From: a virus
Strand: one strand, 5' to 3'
Virus record (IMG/VR): IMGVR_UViG_3300009788_000005
Location: 1-64,000 of that record
DNA length: 64,000 bases
The position numbers and the translations under genes are program-made. Under the pieces are notes generated by a model. It searched no databases. It was not told the DNA's origin and saw only the letters and a program-made list of their open reading frames with translations. Positions 32,354 to 40,581 of this stretch are shown here, piece after piece (positions within the stretch are counted from its first letter, which is position 1; the number at the start of each line of letters is the position of its first letter).

Positions 32354-32959
32354 TTAGATACTACTAATATCTATAGTTTCTACTAAGGGCTTTTCCAACT
32401 TAAGTATATACAAATCCTCAGGACAATCAGTAGCCCCAGGATCATACATTTTACCCGGATACTCTATAGCCGTAACTCTTCTAGCTAACCACCTATTAAA
32501 CCTAATACGGACCTTCTTTACCTTATCCTTAAGGATATACTTAGGAATCACAGTAATTAATACTCCTCCAGGCTGTAGTAAGTATCTGTAATTATAAACA
32601 ATATGATGTATAATAAGATCTGTTTCAAAGGGAGGATTTAATATCAAGCAATCAAACATATCTATAAAATCTATACTATAATTTACTAAACTAAAACAGT
32701 TATGATATATAGAAATATAGCCTCCCGTTAAACTAGCCTCCCTCAAAATCTCAAACACATCAGTATTATACTCTATACCCCATACAATCAAATCTCCATA
32801 ATCCTTATCTGGATCAAGACTGTCTACGTAAGTCTTTAATAACCTACCATACCCTGCACTAGTATCTCCCACACATTTAAACCTACGATCACCCAACATA
32901 CACACCATCAACTTAGCCACCTCTATAGGAGTTTCTTTAATATTTACTGTCTTTTCCAT
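32354..32959 (-). CDS. SAM-dependent DNA methyltransferase, N6-adenine type
   Basis: 201 residues from the ATG at 32959. Motif I is VGDTSAGYGRLL (near 35-46), the acidic motif II IVWGIEYN, and motif IV is CLILNPPFETD, the NPPF form of the N6-adenine methyltransferase signature. Fairly short, without an obvious target-recognition domain, so its specificity may be low or set by a partner. No restriction endonuclease gene is nearby, so a stand-alone phage methyltransferase, for example to protect phage DNA, is likely. The longer frame to 33004 starts inside the upstream terminator. Confidence 0.75.
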   Translation of the reverse strand: MEKTVNIKETPIEVAKLMVCMLGDRRFKCVGDTSAGYGRLLKTYVDSLDPDKDYGDLIVWGIEYNTDVFEILREASLTGGYISIYHNCFSLVNYSIDFIDMFDCLILNPPFETDLIIHHIVYNYRYLLQPGGVLITVIPKYILKDKVKKVRIRFNRWLARRVTAIEYPGKMYDPGATDCPEDLYILKLEKPLVETIDISSI

Positions 32960-32990
32960 AACACAATATAACTGTAACCCCATAAATAAC

Positions 32991-33014
32991 AAAAGCCCCA
33001 ACATTGGGGCTTTT
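32991..33014 (-). terminator. intrinsic terminator after the ParB-like gene
   Basis: AAAAGCCCC pairs with GGGGCTTTT, 6-nt loop, with T-runs on both strands. A textbook bidirectional terminator 34 nt after the ParB-like stop. Confidence 0.85.
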
Positions 33015-33047
33015 GCAGGAAAAAAATAAACGTGTGAGAAGTATATT

Positions 33048-34199
33048 TTAACTTACTCCCCCTCCATCAGGATTTTCCTGAAAGTTTGCAGCCATTATAA
33101 GGGCATGGGCCATTTCTTCCGCTGAGTGTGACTGCACTTGAGCATCCATCATAACCTGCACAATATCATCTACAAGTCCCCCTTTAAACCGCTTACCGAA
33201 AGGAACATCTTTCTTTTGCCTTTCTACCGTAGATTGTTCATCCTGGATCATATTTACCAGATTACCGCACTCCTCTGCAAAGCTGTAACGCTTTTTAGTT
33301 GTAGGGGTTGCAGCAGCTTCTACATGCTTAGCAGTAACTTTAATTTTACCTTCTCCAGCAGCTTTTTCCTGAGCAACCTTAGCAATCTCAGCAGCAGATT
33401 GTTTTTCTCCTTCTTCCTGAGCAAGTACAGCAGCCTTAGAGGCAGCAGCCAAACTCAACCAACCCTCCTCAATACCTTTAAGCAATTTCTTATCCCGTCC
33501 TGCACGGAGATAATAATGTACTGCCGTCCTACCCATACCTACCTGCTTAGCAATATCCACTACAGACATACCAAGATCATCTTCCAACTTAGCCAAGTTC
33601 ACACACTTCTGATAATTTGACCACTGCTCATGAGTATTATTACTTACTTGCCGGAGTAATAGCATTGCTTCCCCCTCAGGACCTACAGGCTTTTCTACAA
33701 TCTGTACCGCAATCAAATTCTTATCCGCATCACTTCCAGGCCAAACAGCCATCTTAAGTATCACACCTGCCTCATCCTTAATAGTCCCCTTCATGATTTC
33801 ATCAAAGCCATACAGACGACGGAAACCTTCAACAAGCTTAAGCTTAAACTGATTATTACCCCTGGCTTTTATATCCGTAACATAAGCCTCTACGGCAGTA
33901 GTCTGACCATTAACCCCCAAAGATCGTACCCACTCAGTAGGAGTAGTTTTCTTTACCTCATTCTTACCTCCTCTTGGATTATCATTATAAGATACGATAA
34001 TCTGAGCGCGAGGTATCAAAATAATCATACCCGGCTGAGGTTTTTCAGGTAAACCTACAGTAAGTAATCCCACAATAGGGGTATCCTTCTTAGCGGGAGA
34101 TTCTTTGGCAGCTCCATTACCTTTGGAATTCTTAGCAATATTCTTTGCTACACCCTTAGTAGCGGGTTTTTCTTTTGTAGATGTTTCAACTTTTACCAT
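33048..34199 (-). CDS. ParB/Spo0J-like DNA-binding protein
   Basis: 383 residues. N-terminal basic Ala/Lys linker, then a ParB-type domain: IILIPRAQIIVSYNDNPRGG, FKLKLVEGFRRLYGF (ParB box II-like GxRR), and a central HTH (MSVVDIAKQVGMGRTAVHYYL, near 215-235) followed by LSLAAASKAAVLA. The C-terminal third is helical. In plasmids ParB binds palindromic parS sites and spreads; phage relatives act in partition, nuclease activity or transcription. It has its own promoter and terminator, i.e. is a separate transcription unit, and is the best candidate here to recognise the TGTAAAA-N-TTTTACA palindrome, though nothing shows this directly. Confidence 0.7.
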   Translation of the reverse strand: MVKVETSTKEKPATKGVAKNIAKNSKGNGAAKESPAKKDTPIVGLLTVGLPEKPQPGMIILIPRAQIIVSYNDNPRGGKNEVKKTTPTEWVRSLGVNGQTTAVEAYVTDIKARGNNQFKLKLVEGFRRLYGFDEIMKGTIKDEAGVILKMAVWPGSDADKNLIAVQIVEKPVGPEGEAMLLLRQVSNNTHEQWSNYQKCVNLAKLEDDLGMSVVDIAKQVGMGRTAVHYYLRAGRDKKLLKGIEEGWLSLAAASKAAVLAQEEGEKQSAAEIAKVAQEKAAGEGKIKVTAKHVEAAATPTTKKRYSFAEECGNLVNMIQDEQSTVERQKKDVPFGKRFKGGLVDDIVQVMMDAQVQSHSAEEMAHALIMAANFQENPDGGGVS

Positions 34200-34244
34200 G
34201 TTGGATTATATTTGTTTTTGTTATTTTTAATACAACTTATAATC

Positions 34245-34275
34245 CAAAGGTAAGGATTACAGTTTTTATAAACAA
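34245..34275 (-). promoter_or_regulatory. promoter of the ParB-like gene
   Basis: TTG (34275-34273), 20 nt, then TACCTTTG (34252-34245). A palindrome variant (CGTAAAATTTTTACA) at 34292-34306 is centred 50.5 bp upstream of the box, so this promoter combines host-type and phage-type features. Confidence 0.75.
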
Positions 34276-34291
34276 GGATTTTTCAAAAAAG

Positions 34292-34306
34292 CGTAAAATT
34301 TTTACA
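34292..34306 (-). repeat. palindrome copy 22 (one mismatch), promoter-distal
   Basis: CGTAAAATTTTTACA, directly downstream of the DnaB-like gene stop and upstream of the ParB-like promoter. If the ParB-like protein binds the palindrome, this copy could be autoregulatory. Confidence 0.85.
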
Positions 34307-34310
34307 CTCT

Positions 34311-36086
34311 CTAAGCATCTTCTAACTGCTCCTCAGAAAACTGATAACCTAAAGAACCCTTTTTCTTTTTACCTGTAGGGGTATTTTCTCCTGATGACTG
34401 CTCCTCCCAAAATTCAGGACAATTATCCATATGTATTTGCCTATCTATAGGACTAGCAGTCATTATATCATAATCAATATGCAAATATTCTACTACATGA
34501 TCCCCACCATCTCTATCTCTATCCATCCATAATACTAATCTCCTATACCCCTTTTCTTTTTCTTCTTCAGTAGCTAAAGATACTACAGCACACTCAACAT
34601 CATAACCTATATTCCCCGTACCGGCTATCTTTAAATTTCTAAGTCTAAATTTCTCATCCGTTAGTTTTTCATAATCCTTAGGAGCCTCTATCATTAACAT
34701 ATAGATGTTATGCCTATCCCGTAATTCTTTCAGATCTGCGTAATTTTCTCGTATGGCCTGCCAATAATTCAGATCCCTATTATCAGATTTTAAATGCTGT
34801 CCCCAATCTATAATAACTACTTTGGGTCTACTATCGTCACTGAAAAAATTAGTTGGGTCTTCCTTCAACTGAACTATCAACTTATCTAGTTTACCGGGAG
34901 TACAGGATTTAATATACTCTAACCTAATATCCCCTCCTGATTCTGCCTTAATTTTTTCTAAAGTATCATTCAACTTATCCAACAAAGACACATATACCTT
35001 ATCAGGATCAAAATATTTATCTCCCTTGTTACTCAACTCTCTCCAATCATCGTACCCCTGAGGATTTTTCTTTATAGCTTCATAAATTCTAACTACAGTC
35101 TTCCAATTATTTACTTGCTTTTTCTTCCCCTCTATAACTACTTCTTTCTTCCCGTCTTTATAAGATCTAATCCTATACACTTTCTCCCCCTGCAAATATA
35201 TTCTATCTTCCTCATACTGCTTAACTGATTTTATTATATGAGAAGTATCTACCCATACCCCACTATAAAACCACTCCTTAGGAGCCTGTAACAAAGACTG
35301 ATAAAACCTCCTCTCCATCTTAAGTTTACCATTCTCCAAATCAGCAAATAAAACATCAGCCCCCTGCTTAACCAAATCTACTGCTACATTCTGACTTAAT
35401 CCCGACTTAAAGGACTTAGGCCCCGCTATAACAATCGTAATACCTCTAAAGTAAAGTACTATACTTTCATAACAAGTCTTTAACCCTTCTAACTGTTCTA
35501 ACTCCTCCAGGCTATGTACCTTATCAAATATATAAACCCCCTCCGACTCCTCATTAAGTATATCAGAATTAAGCTTATCTATAAATAACTTTCTTTCTCT
35601 GTAGCTCCACTTTATAACCTCTATAGGATCTACATCATCTAACCTTAATTTCTCTGCCTCATCCCTAATCAATTTAGATAAAAAACAATGTACAATAAAT
35701 CCTATTAATTGTGCTATAGTGTAATCCTCATCTTCAGGAGGCTTAAATAAAGCCCTCTCAAAATTACGTAGATCCTGCTTATCCTCTGAGGAACTTAATT
35801 TTAACCATTTTTGAAAAGGATTACTATCTTTTTTTATCTGCCGATATACTTCCTTACTGGGAAGATCTGTATACTCTCCATAATAAGTACCTAATAACTC
35901 TACAATTCTTTGGGCAGCAGATGAACTAAAAGTTTCCTTAAATACCGTAGCATCTACCTCTTTAAAATACTTAAAAAGACGTAAGCCCAACTGCTGAACT
36001 TTGGGCTTAATTTGTCCGTCCGGCAAACGATCTTTCCAGAGTAACCGGGAAATCATTTTTAGCTGTACCTCAGGGGTATACTTCAT
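34311..36086 (-). CDS. replicative DNA helicase, DnaB-like
   Basis: 591 residues. A helical N-terminal region of about 200 residues precedes a RecA-like core: IVIAGPKSFKSGLS (Walker A, GPxxxKS, near 215), VLFADLENGKLKMERRFYQ (DnaB H1a-like) and VVIIDWGQHLKS (Walker B/H2). Then come a conserved Arg/Asn-containing stretch (AGTGNIGYDVECAVV) and a GDHVVEYLHIDYD strand near the C-terminus. Length exceeds RepA and fits DnaB. Start overlaps the upstream stop (TAATG). With the primase it forms the fork machinery of the phage. Confidence 0.8.
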   Translation of the reverse strand: MKYTPEVQLKMISRLLWKDRLPDGQIKPKVQQLGLRLFKYFKEVDATVFKETFSSSAAQRIVELLGTYYGEYTDLPSKEVYRQIKKDSNPFQKWLKLSSSEDKQDLRNFERALFKPPEDEDYTIAQLIGFIVHCFLSKLIRDEAEKLRLDDVDPIEVIKWSYRERKLFIDKLNSDILNEESEGVYIFDKVHSLEELEQLEGLKTCYESIVLYFRGITIVIAGPKSFKSGLSQNVAVDLVKQGADVLFADLENGKLKMERRFYQSLLQAPKEWFYSGVWVDTSHIIKSVKQYEEDRIYLQGEKVYRIRSYKDGKKEVVIEGKKKQVNNWKTVVRIYEAIKKNPQGYDDWRELSNKGDKYFDPDKVYVSLLDKLNDTLEKIKAESGGDIRLEYIKSCTPGKLDKLIVQLKEDPTNFFSDDSRPKVVIIDWGQHLKSDNRDLNYWQAIRENYADLKELRDRHNIYMLMIEAPKDYEKLTDEKFRLRNLKIAGTGNIGYDVECAVVSLATEEEKEKGYRRLVLWMDRDRDGGDHVVEYLHIDYDIMTASPIDRQIHMDNCPEFWEEQSSGENTPTGKKKKGSLGYQFSEEQLEDA

Positions 36087-36289
36087 TAGCCGTTCAAGCA
36101 GTTAGGGTCTAACACACGCTCAATAGCAAGGAATCCTGCTGTATCTCCCTGAGATATCTTCATAGTCTTAACTTTGTAATCTCTCTCACACTGAGCCAAT
36201 ACAATATACCCTTCCCAAAATCTAACTATAGACGCTTCCCTTTTCATCTCAGCAACAGCATTTTTTATGTATGCTTTTAAATAAGTCAT
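36086..36289 (-). CDS. hypothetical protein
   Basis: 67 residues from the ATG at 36289; the frame begins with a TTG at 36292. Basic, helical N-terminus (YIKNAVAEMKREAS). Not recognised. Coupled on both sides (TGATG upstream, TAATG downstream) to gene 36289-36438 and the DnaB-like gene. Confidence 0.55.
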   Translation of the reverse strand: MTYLKAYIKNAVAEMKREASIVRFWEGYIVLAQCERDYKVKTMKISQGDTAGFLAIERVLDPNCLNG

Positions 36290-36438
36290 CAACTACCTGA
36301 AGCACATCCCTCTTTAATTAACCTTTGTGATTCTTTACACGATATAGGAATTTCCTTAACTACCTCTTTACACCCATTAAAAAATAAAATAGAGGGCTTT
36401 GAAATACCTCTCCAATTAATATTAATCATAATCTCCAT
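36289..36438 (-). CDS. small protein, 49 residues
   Basis: An ATG at 36438 opens a frame (MEIMINWRG... GISKPSILFFNGCKE... GCASGS) that ends in TGA at 36289-36291 sharing a base with the next ATG. Three Cys. Its overlap with the following gene and the promoter-like CCTTACCTTAGG about 40 nt upstream support a real gene. Not recognised. Confidence 0.6.
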   Translation of the reverse strand: MEIMININWRGISKPSILFFNGCKEVVKEIPISCKESQRLIKEGCASGS

Positions 36439-36475
36439 GATGATAAATTATTTAAGAATTATAGTAAATTATACA

Positions 36476-36495
36476 CCTAAGGTAAGGATTTGATT
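36476..36495 (-). promoter_or_regulatory. partial phage-type promoter before gene 36289-36438
   Basis: The minus strand reads AAATCCTTACCTTAGGTGTA, which matches the CCTTACCTTA half of the extended element, but the -7 box itself is changed (no TTTG). Weak. Confidence 0.4.
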
Positions 36496-36504
36496 TACTC
36501 TATC

Positions 36505-36837
36505 CTAATTCCCTACCTCCCTATCCTTACATACTCTCCTAGGAAAAGCACACATACCCAATTTTTTATCCATCCTATTCCAAAAAGTATCATAATCCTC
36601 AATAGATACTTTATCCATCAAAAACCCTAGCTCCGCTAAAGAATAGCATGACCCTCTATATACCTGATCACCCTTCCTATCCATAACTATAATACCTGAC
36701 TTATACACATTCAGAAAATGCTTTACAGGGGCAGATAATACGATATCATAAACCTTACACTGCTCCCCAGATGTACCTATAAAAGTCCATCCTAAAGGTT
36801 TAAATAGTTCAGGGTCTAATTCAAATAAATTTTGCAT
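36505..36837 (-). CDS. hypothetical protein
   Basis: 110 residues from the ATG at 36837, 3 nt after a TATCTTTG box. The longer reading from 36843 starts with TTG inside that box. Contains ELDPELFKPLGWTF and a C-terminal Cys/Arg-rich end. Not recognised. Confidence 0.6.
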   Translation of the reverse strand: MQNLFELDPELFKPLGWTFIGTSGEQCKVYDIVLSAPVKHFLNVYKSGIIVMDRKGDQVYRGSCYSLAELGFLMDKVSIEDYDTFWNRMDKKLGMCAFPRRVCKDREVGN

Positions 36838-36840
36838 ACC

Positions 36841-36848
36841 CAAAGATA
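36841..36848 (-). promoter_or_regulatory. -7 box of gene 36505-36837 (leaderless)
   Basis: The minus strand reads TATCTTTG-GGT-ATG. Palindrome copy 23 is centred 55.5 bp upstream. Confidence 0.7.
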
Positions 36849-36892
36849 CCTAACCCCAGGTAATTAACAAACCTCCAAAACTATCTTCAATG

Positions 36893-36907
36893 TGTAAAAA
36901 TTTTACA
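36893..36907 (-). repeat. palindrome copy 23, promoter-distal
   Basis: Ends 4 nt into the stop region of gene 36903-37484 and lies upstream of the promoter of gene 36505-36837. Confidence 0.9.
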
Positions 36908-37484
36908 GATGATGAGGGTGATCATCTACATCAAACCTACCTCCAAAATCAGGTTTAACTGTACCCCAACTACTGAGAGCAGAGCTATCATTCTCCTTTA
37001 ATAAACAATCATCTGTAGGCAGACAAGGATACAAACTCTTATTATCTTGTAGCCATATCTTAAACATCTCTAAAGACTCTTCCACAGCTATCTTCAAACC
37101 AGATACAAAACCCTCAAACTGTCCCTCTTCGAATTTCTGAGGAAACTTTAACCCCTCTTTTGTAAGTATAGCATATCCTGACTTACGTACATACAAATAT
37201 TCCGTACCATCAACTATAACCATAGTAGCCATATCTATAAGATCTATCCACCTCTGCTCTATAGCTACTTGATTATCTTCAAAATCCTTAATAGCATCAC
37301 ATATCTCCTTAAAACAATCCCCTAAAGGCTGCTTCAAATATTTTATCTGGGCACCATCAAGATGCTTAGTAACTTTATTAGTATCTAAATGAGCATCAAG
37401 TAAAGTTGACTGATCAAATAAACACTTCAGGGTTATAAAAAAACACCTGGAAGCACACTTAGTACATCCTCTTCCTGTTGACAT
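36903..37484 (-). CDS. putative head-completion or adaptor protein
   Basis: 193 residues, helical, with an N-terminal CTKCASRCFF cluster and the segment PLGDCFKEICDAIKDFEDN, which looks like helical head-tail connector proteins of phages of Bacteroidota (DUF6712-like). It is translationally coupled to the portal gene (TAATG), which supports a neck role. C-terminal His-rich end (DVDDHPHHL). Assignment rests mainly on position. Confidence 0.45.
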   Translation of the reverse strand: MSTGRGCTKCASRCFFITLKCLFDQSTLLDAHLDTNKVTKHLDGAQIKYLKQPLGDCFKEICDAIKDFEDNQVAIEQRWIDLIDMATMVIVDGTEYLYVRKSGYAILTKEGLKFPQKFEEGQFEGFVSGLKIAVEESLEMFKIWLQDNKSLYPCLPTDDCLLKENDSSALSSWGTVKPDFGGRFDVDDHPHHL

Positions 37485-39103
37485 TATTCTGTATCTCCTT
37501 CTCCGGTATTACTGTTATTATTTTTATTCCTATCCTTTATCTCCTGCTTAACCTCATCCGTAGCAGGTCCATCACCATGCATAGCTCTTGTTTCATCTAT
37601 ACCATAAGAAGATTGTAATACCTCCTTAGGGGGAATTCTACTAAACAATCTCTTCCGGATAAATAGTACCTCGGTTATAGTAGTCTCTACCCTATTTAAC
37701 TCACTCATCCATATAGGTAATAATTCCTCAAATATCCATGATACTAAGGGATGTATTATTTCTGGATCTATTACATTATCATACCACAAATCCTCAGCCA
37801 TTGCTAAAGCATCTGCCTGACTACTCATTCCCTTAGCCGTAACCGGAGGAGATCCTATTAATCTTTCATCTATTACCCCCCATGCAGTCAGTATAGCTTT
37901 AAGTTTTCTAAGCTCCATCTCCTGCTGCATGTCACTAGTATTAGTATGAGGGATTTCAGCTATAGTTATAACATTTTCCTTAGATCTGGGATCTTTAAAT
38001 ACTACTACTATTTGATCTGCATTATCTACTCCCTGTAATTCATCCCTTATTTTTGTCTCTATCTGTGATTTCTTTTCTTCATGAGATCTCTTATCCTTAC
38101 TACTTGTATCTGCTACTTCTACTGTCACTATAAAACCCGCCATCATCCCATTCTGCATACTGCCTATATCCATAGCCCCTAAAGCATCCTCCACCATAAT
38201 AGCAGCTATAGAACTATTAGTTTCCCAGGCAGGCTCAGGGTAATAGACAGAAAATAAATTAGGCTCCCGTATAAGAAAAGAATACCTACCTAAATTATTA
38301 ATAGCCTTATCCTCCCCCTCAAAAAAACCACTCTTTTTATCCTGCTTAACTATTGTAACCTCTGTAGGATTTACTTTATCAAATGACTCATAAACCTTAA
38401 TACCTTTTAATAACGCTTTTCTAGGGGATTTCTCATTAAAGGAGGGATGCTCCCAATGAAATAATACCTTACCTATATCCTTCCCTTCTACCTCCCTCTT
38501 TCCTATTCGGGTAGAGAAATATTTACGTAAATGTATCTGAGATAAAAATTTAGTAGTAGATATCGTTTTATCCGTAACCTCTACTTTATCAATATCAATA
38601 TTTATTTTATCAGAGAATACCTTATGTACGTACGAACCTCCAAAACTTGCTATACTCTGTAATGACTCCTTAAGAAAGTTATAATTATTTACTCCAATCT
38701 TACCTAGCCAATTCAAAAATAAACTACCATCCTCCCCTCCCTCTTCTTCGACTACCGACAATCCTTTACCGTAAGCAATATTAACAGCAGTCTTATATGC
38801 TCTCTTATGTGTATGGGCTAACTTTAAAAGTCTCAATATAAAAAAAGGATATTTGTTATCGTGTCCCGATCTAATATAAGGCTCAGAACTTGTATTAGGT
38901 TTTCTATGTCTCTTATTAGGATCAGAAGAATATCTTAAATAGGATGAGGGTATATTATAATCAAACTGTAATTGGTTAGCAGAAGCATTATATTTGTAAC
39001 TATCTATTCTATATACCTTACTTTCCTCGGAGGAATATAAATTATCCATTAGCTCATTATAGCTAACATGCTTAACAGATAATTTATCTATACTATCCGG
39101 CAT
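37484..39103 (-). CDS. portal protein
   Basis: 539 residues. Typical portal layout: mixed N-terminal wing (INIAYGKGLSV, FLKESLQSIASFGGSYVHK), beta-rich central part (FSVYYPEPAWETNSSIAAI), a long helical stem region (SQIETKIRDELQGVDNADQ) and a C-terminal crown (GIDETRAMHGDGPATDEVK). The MSSQADALAMAEDLWYDNVI helix is a portal-type clip/stem. The protein forms the dodecameric DNA gate to which terminase and neck bind. It lies downstream of the capsid gene, opposite to the common order. Assignment by overall pattern and context. Confidence 0.75.
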   Translation of the reverse strand: MPDSIDKLSVKHVSYNELMDNLYSSEESKVYRIDSYKYNASANQLQFDYNIPSSYLRYSSDPNKRHRKPNTSSEPYIRSGHDNKYPFFILRLLKLAHTHKRAYKTAVNIAYGKGLSVVEEEGGEDGSLFLNWLGKIGVNNYNFLKESLQSIASFGGSYVHKVFSDKINIDIDKVEVTDKTISTTKFLSQIHLRKYFSTRIGKREVEGKDIGKVLFHWEHPSFNEKSPRKALLKGIKVYESFDKVNPTEVTIVKQDKKSGFFEGEDKAINNLGRYSFLIREPNLFSVYYPEPAWETNSSIAAIMVEDALGAMDIGSMQNGMMAGFIVTVEVADTSSKDKRSHEEKKSQIETKIRDELQGVDNADQIVVVFKDPRSKENVITIAEIPHTNTSDMQQEMELRKLKAILTAWGVIDERLIGSPPVTAKGMSSQADALAMAEDLWYDNVIDPEIIHPLVSWIFEELLPIWMSELNRVETTITEVLFIRKRLFSRIPPKEVLQSSYGIDETRAMHGDGPATDEVKQEIKDRNKNNNSNTGEGDTE

Positions 39104-39124
39104 AATATGAAGTTAAAATCTCCA

Positions 39125-39418
39125 TTAATAAACAAAAAGATCAAACGTAGAATGTACTATAGAAGCTATAGATAATTCCGCATAATACCTACCCACATCC
39201 AAAGTAAATTTTGAAGAATTACCACACTCATGCTCTAAAGTAATCTTTATAATACTGCCCCCTATACATCTGTCCCCTTGCACGGTATCTTCGTATACCT
39301 GACAGTCTTTACAACTATTCTCCCACACCGTAAGCGTATAAGACTGTAATCCTGTAGGAGGATCATTGATACCTTCTACTACTAAAACATTTACCTTATC
39401 TTGATATGCAGCAATCAT
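39125..39418 (-). CDS. hypothetical protein in the head module
   Basis: 97 residues, beta-rich, four Cys in two pairs (ENSCKDCQVYE, GDRCIGG, EHECGNS). Possibly a small virion protein; unassigned. Lies between the portal and a GC-rich stretch at 39438-39488. Confidence 0.5.
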   Translation of the reverse strand: MIAAYQDKVNVLVVEGINDPPTGLQSYTLTVWENSCKDCQVYEDTVQGDRCIGGSIIKITLEHECGNSSKFTLDVGRYYAELSIASIVHSTFDLFVY

Positions 39419-39437
39419 AACAAAATACCTCTAAAAA

Positions 39438-39488
39438 GGGTCCACCCCAACCTCCATTGGAAGCTAGGGCTTTCCCGTCCGCTGAGGT
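39438..39488 (-). other. GC-rich intergenic stretch, possible structured RNA
   Basis: This 51-nt stretch is far richer in G and C than its surroundings. On the minus strand it contains short self-complementary parts (GGG-AAAG-CCC and GGG-TGGA-CCC) and ends in CCCTTTTT, which could terminate transcription after gene 39502-39885. It is not a tRNA: no acceptor stem or T-loop. Confidence 0.4.
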
Positions 39489-39501
39489 GTAATTGAATTT
39501 C

Positions 39502-39885
39502 TTATTTTTCCGCCTTCTCCCTATTAATCTCCCTCTGTAATACAGCTATCTCCTGTATAGTCATATTCATTAACCTAGCCTCATCTGCCTTGCTTATAGT
39601 AAGGTAATTAAACAGATGAAACTTACGGGCATAATACAAAGGCATCAACATAAACTGATTATATGTTACCTCACTATTTTGCTTATTACGATCAAAAGAA
39701 TTTACTACCTTACCCTCAACTCTGGAAGTATTTACCAGTGATCCAGACCGTATAACCATAGTAGGAGTTAGGCTAGAACTAAGAGTAACCTTAGGTCTAA
39801 AAGGCTTAGGCAAAGATTCCTTCTTAGTCTTTTTAAGAGTAGGAGCTTTTTCTTCCTTAGTATTAATAACCTCTGTATCGGACAT
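39502..39885 (-). CDS. small head-module protein
   Basis: 127 residues. Basic N-terminal half (KEEKAPTLKKTKKES) followed by a helix-rich part (MPLYYARKFHLFNYLTISKADEARL) and a charged C-terminal helix. Could be a head assembly or internal protein; unassigned. Confidence 0.5.
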   Translation of the reverse strand: MSDTEVINTKEEKAPTLKKTKKESLPKPFRPKVTLSSSLTPTMVIRSGSLVNTSRVEGKVVNSFDRNKQNSEVTYNQFMLMPLYYARKFHLFNYLTISKADEARLMNMTIQEIAVLQREINREKAEK

Positions 39886-39921
39886 ATATTTACAGCTTAA
39901 AGTTTAACCCTAATTACCCTA

Positions 39922-40509
39922 TTATGCAGTAACAGAATCTACCAGGATATCCGTAGTAGCCTCATCAGTATCAAATACCTCCAGAAAGATATCGGGTACA
40001 TCATCACCTGTAGCAATGAATGTAGTAGGGGTAAACTCGGTAGTACCTGTACCTCCCCTGATCTCCGTAAAATGGATATCACCCTTTCTACCTGTCATAT
40101 ACCAACGATTTGTACCCTTCTCCTTCCACAGAAATACTACTTCCTGACCTACAAAAGTCTTAACTACACAATAAAATTTTCTATCTTTAACATCAACAGA
40201 AAAATTTATTGTTTCTTCAAAAGTAGTAGTACCTGTTTCAGGGTCAAATATCAACCCCCAAATATGTTCTATACTCTTATCCTTAGTAGTAACCTTAAAG
40301 AAAAGGGGAGCAACAGGCAATACACCGTCTTGAGTTACAATATCTGTAATCTTAGCATCATTACCTCCCCCGGCTAAGCAATCATCTTCAGTAACAGTTA
40401 CGAACTTCAAACACGATACCCGTAAATCAAAAGCCCCTGCTTTTTGCGCTCCACAAGATGCAGCACTAGTAGCAATCCCATCCCTTATATCACAACATTC
40501 CTTATCCAT
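39922..40509 (-). CDS. putative minor structural protein
   Basis: 195 residues. Cys-containing N-terminus (ECCDIRDGIATSAASCG) then a beta-rich body (VPVAPLFFKVTTKDKSIEH, FLWKEKGTNRWYMTGRKG). The pattern and place directly downstream of the capsid gene suggest a tail tube, head decoration or neck protein; which one cannot be told. Palindrome copy 24 at 17 nt upstream, and the capsid terminator lies just before that, so it may have its own transcript. Confidence 0.5.
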   Translation of the reverse strand: MDKECCDIRDGIATSAASCGAQKAGAFDLRVSCLKFVTVTEDDCLAGGGNDAKITDIVTQDGVLPVAPLFFKVTTKDKSIEHIWGLIFDPETGTTTFEETINFSVDVKDRKFYCVVKTFVGQEVVFLWKEKGTNRWYMTGRKGDIHFTEIRGGTGTTEFTPTTFIATGDDVPDIFLEVFDTDEATTDILVDSVTA

Positions 40510-40526
40510 GATTCAAAAATTTTAGG

Positions 40527-40541
40527 TGTAAAAATTTTACA
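40527..40541 (-). repeat. palindrome copy 24, start-proximal
   Basis: Seventeen nucleotides upstream of the ATG at 40509. It shares its outermost A with a perfect 14-bp hairpin at 40541-40571. Confidence 0.9.
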
Positions 40542-40571
40542 TCCAGGACTATAACCTTTATAGTCCTGGAT
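40541..40571 (-). terminator. strong hairpin after the major capsid gene
   Basis: ATCCAGGACTATAA (40541-40554) pairs perfectly with TTATAGTCCTGGAT (40558-40571), 3-nt loop. The plus strand side is followed by GTTTTT; on the minus strand it runs directly into palindrome copy 24. Confidence 0.8.
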
Positions 40572-40581
40572 GTTTTTAATA

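Noticed and set aside
39438-39488. A tRNA gene in the GC-rich stretch.
   Set aside because: It is too short and lacks an acceptor stem, T-loop and anticodon arm; no tRNA was recognised elsewhere in the window.
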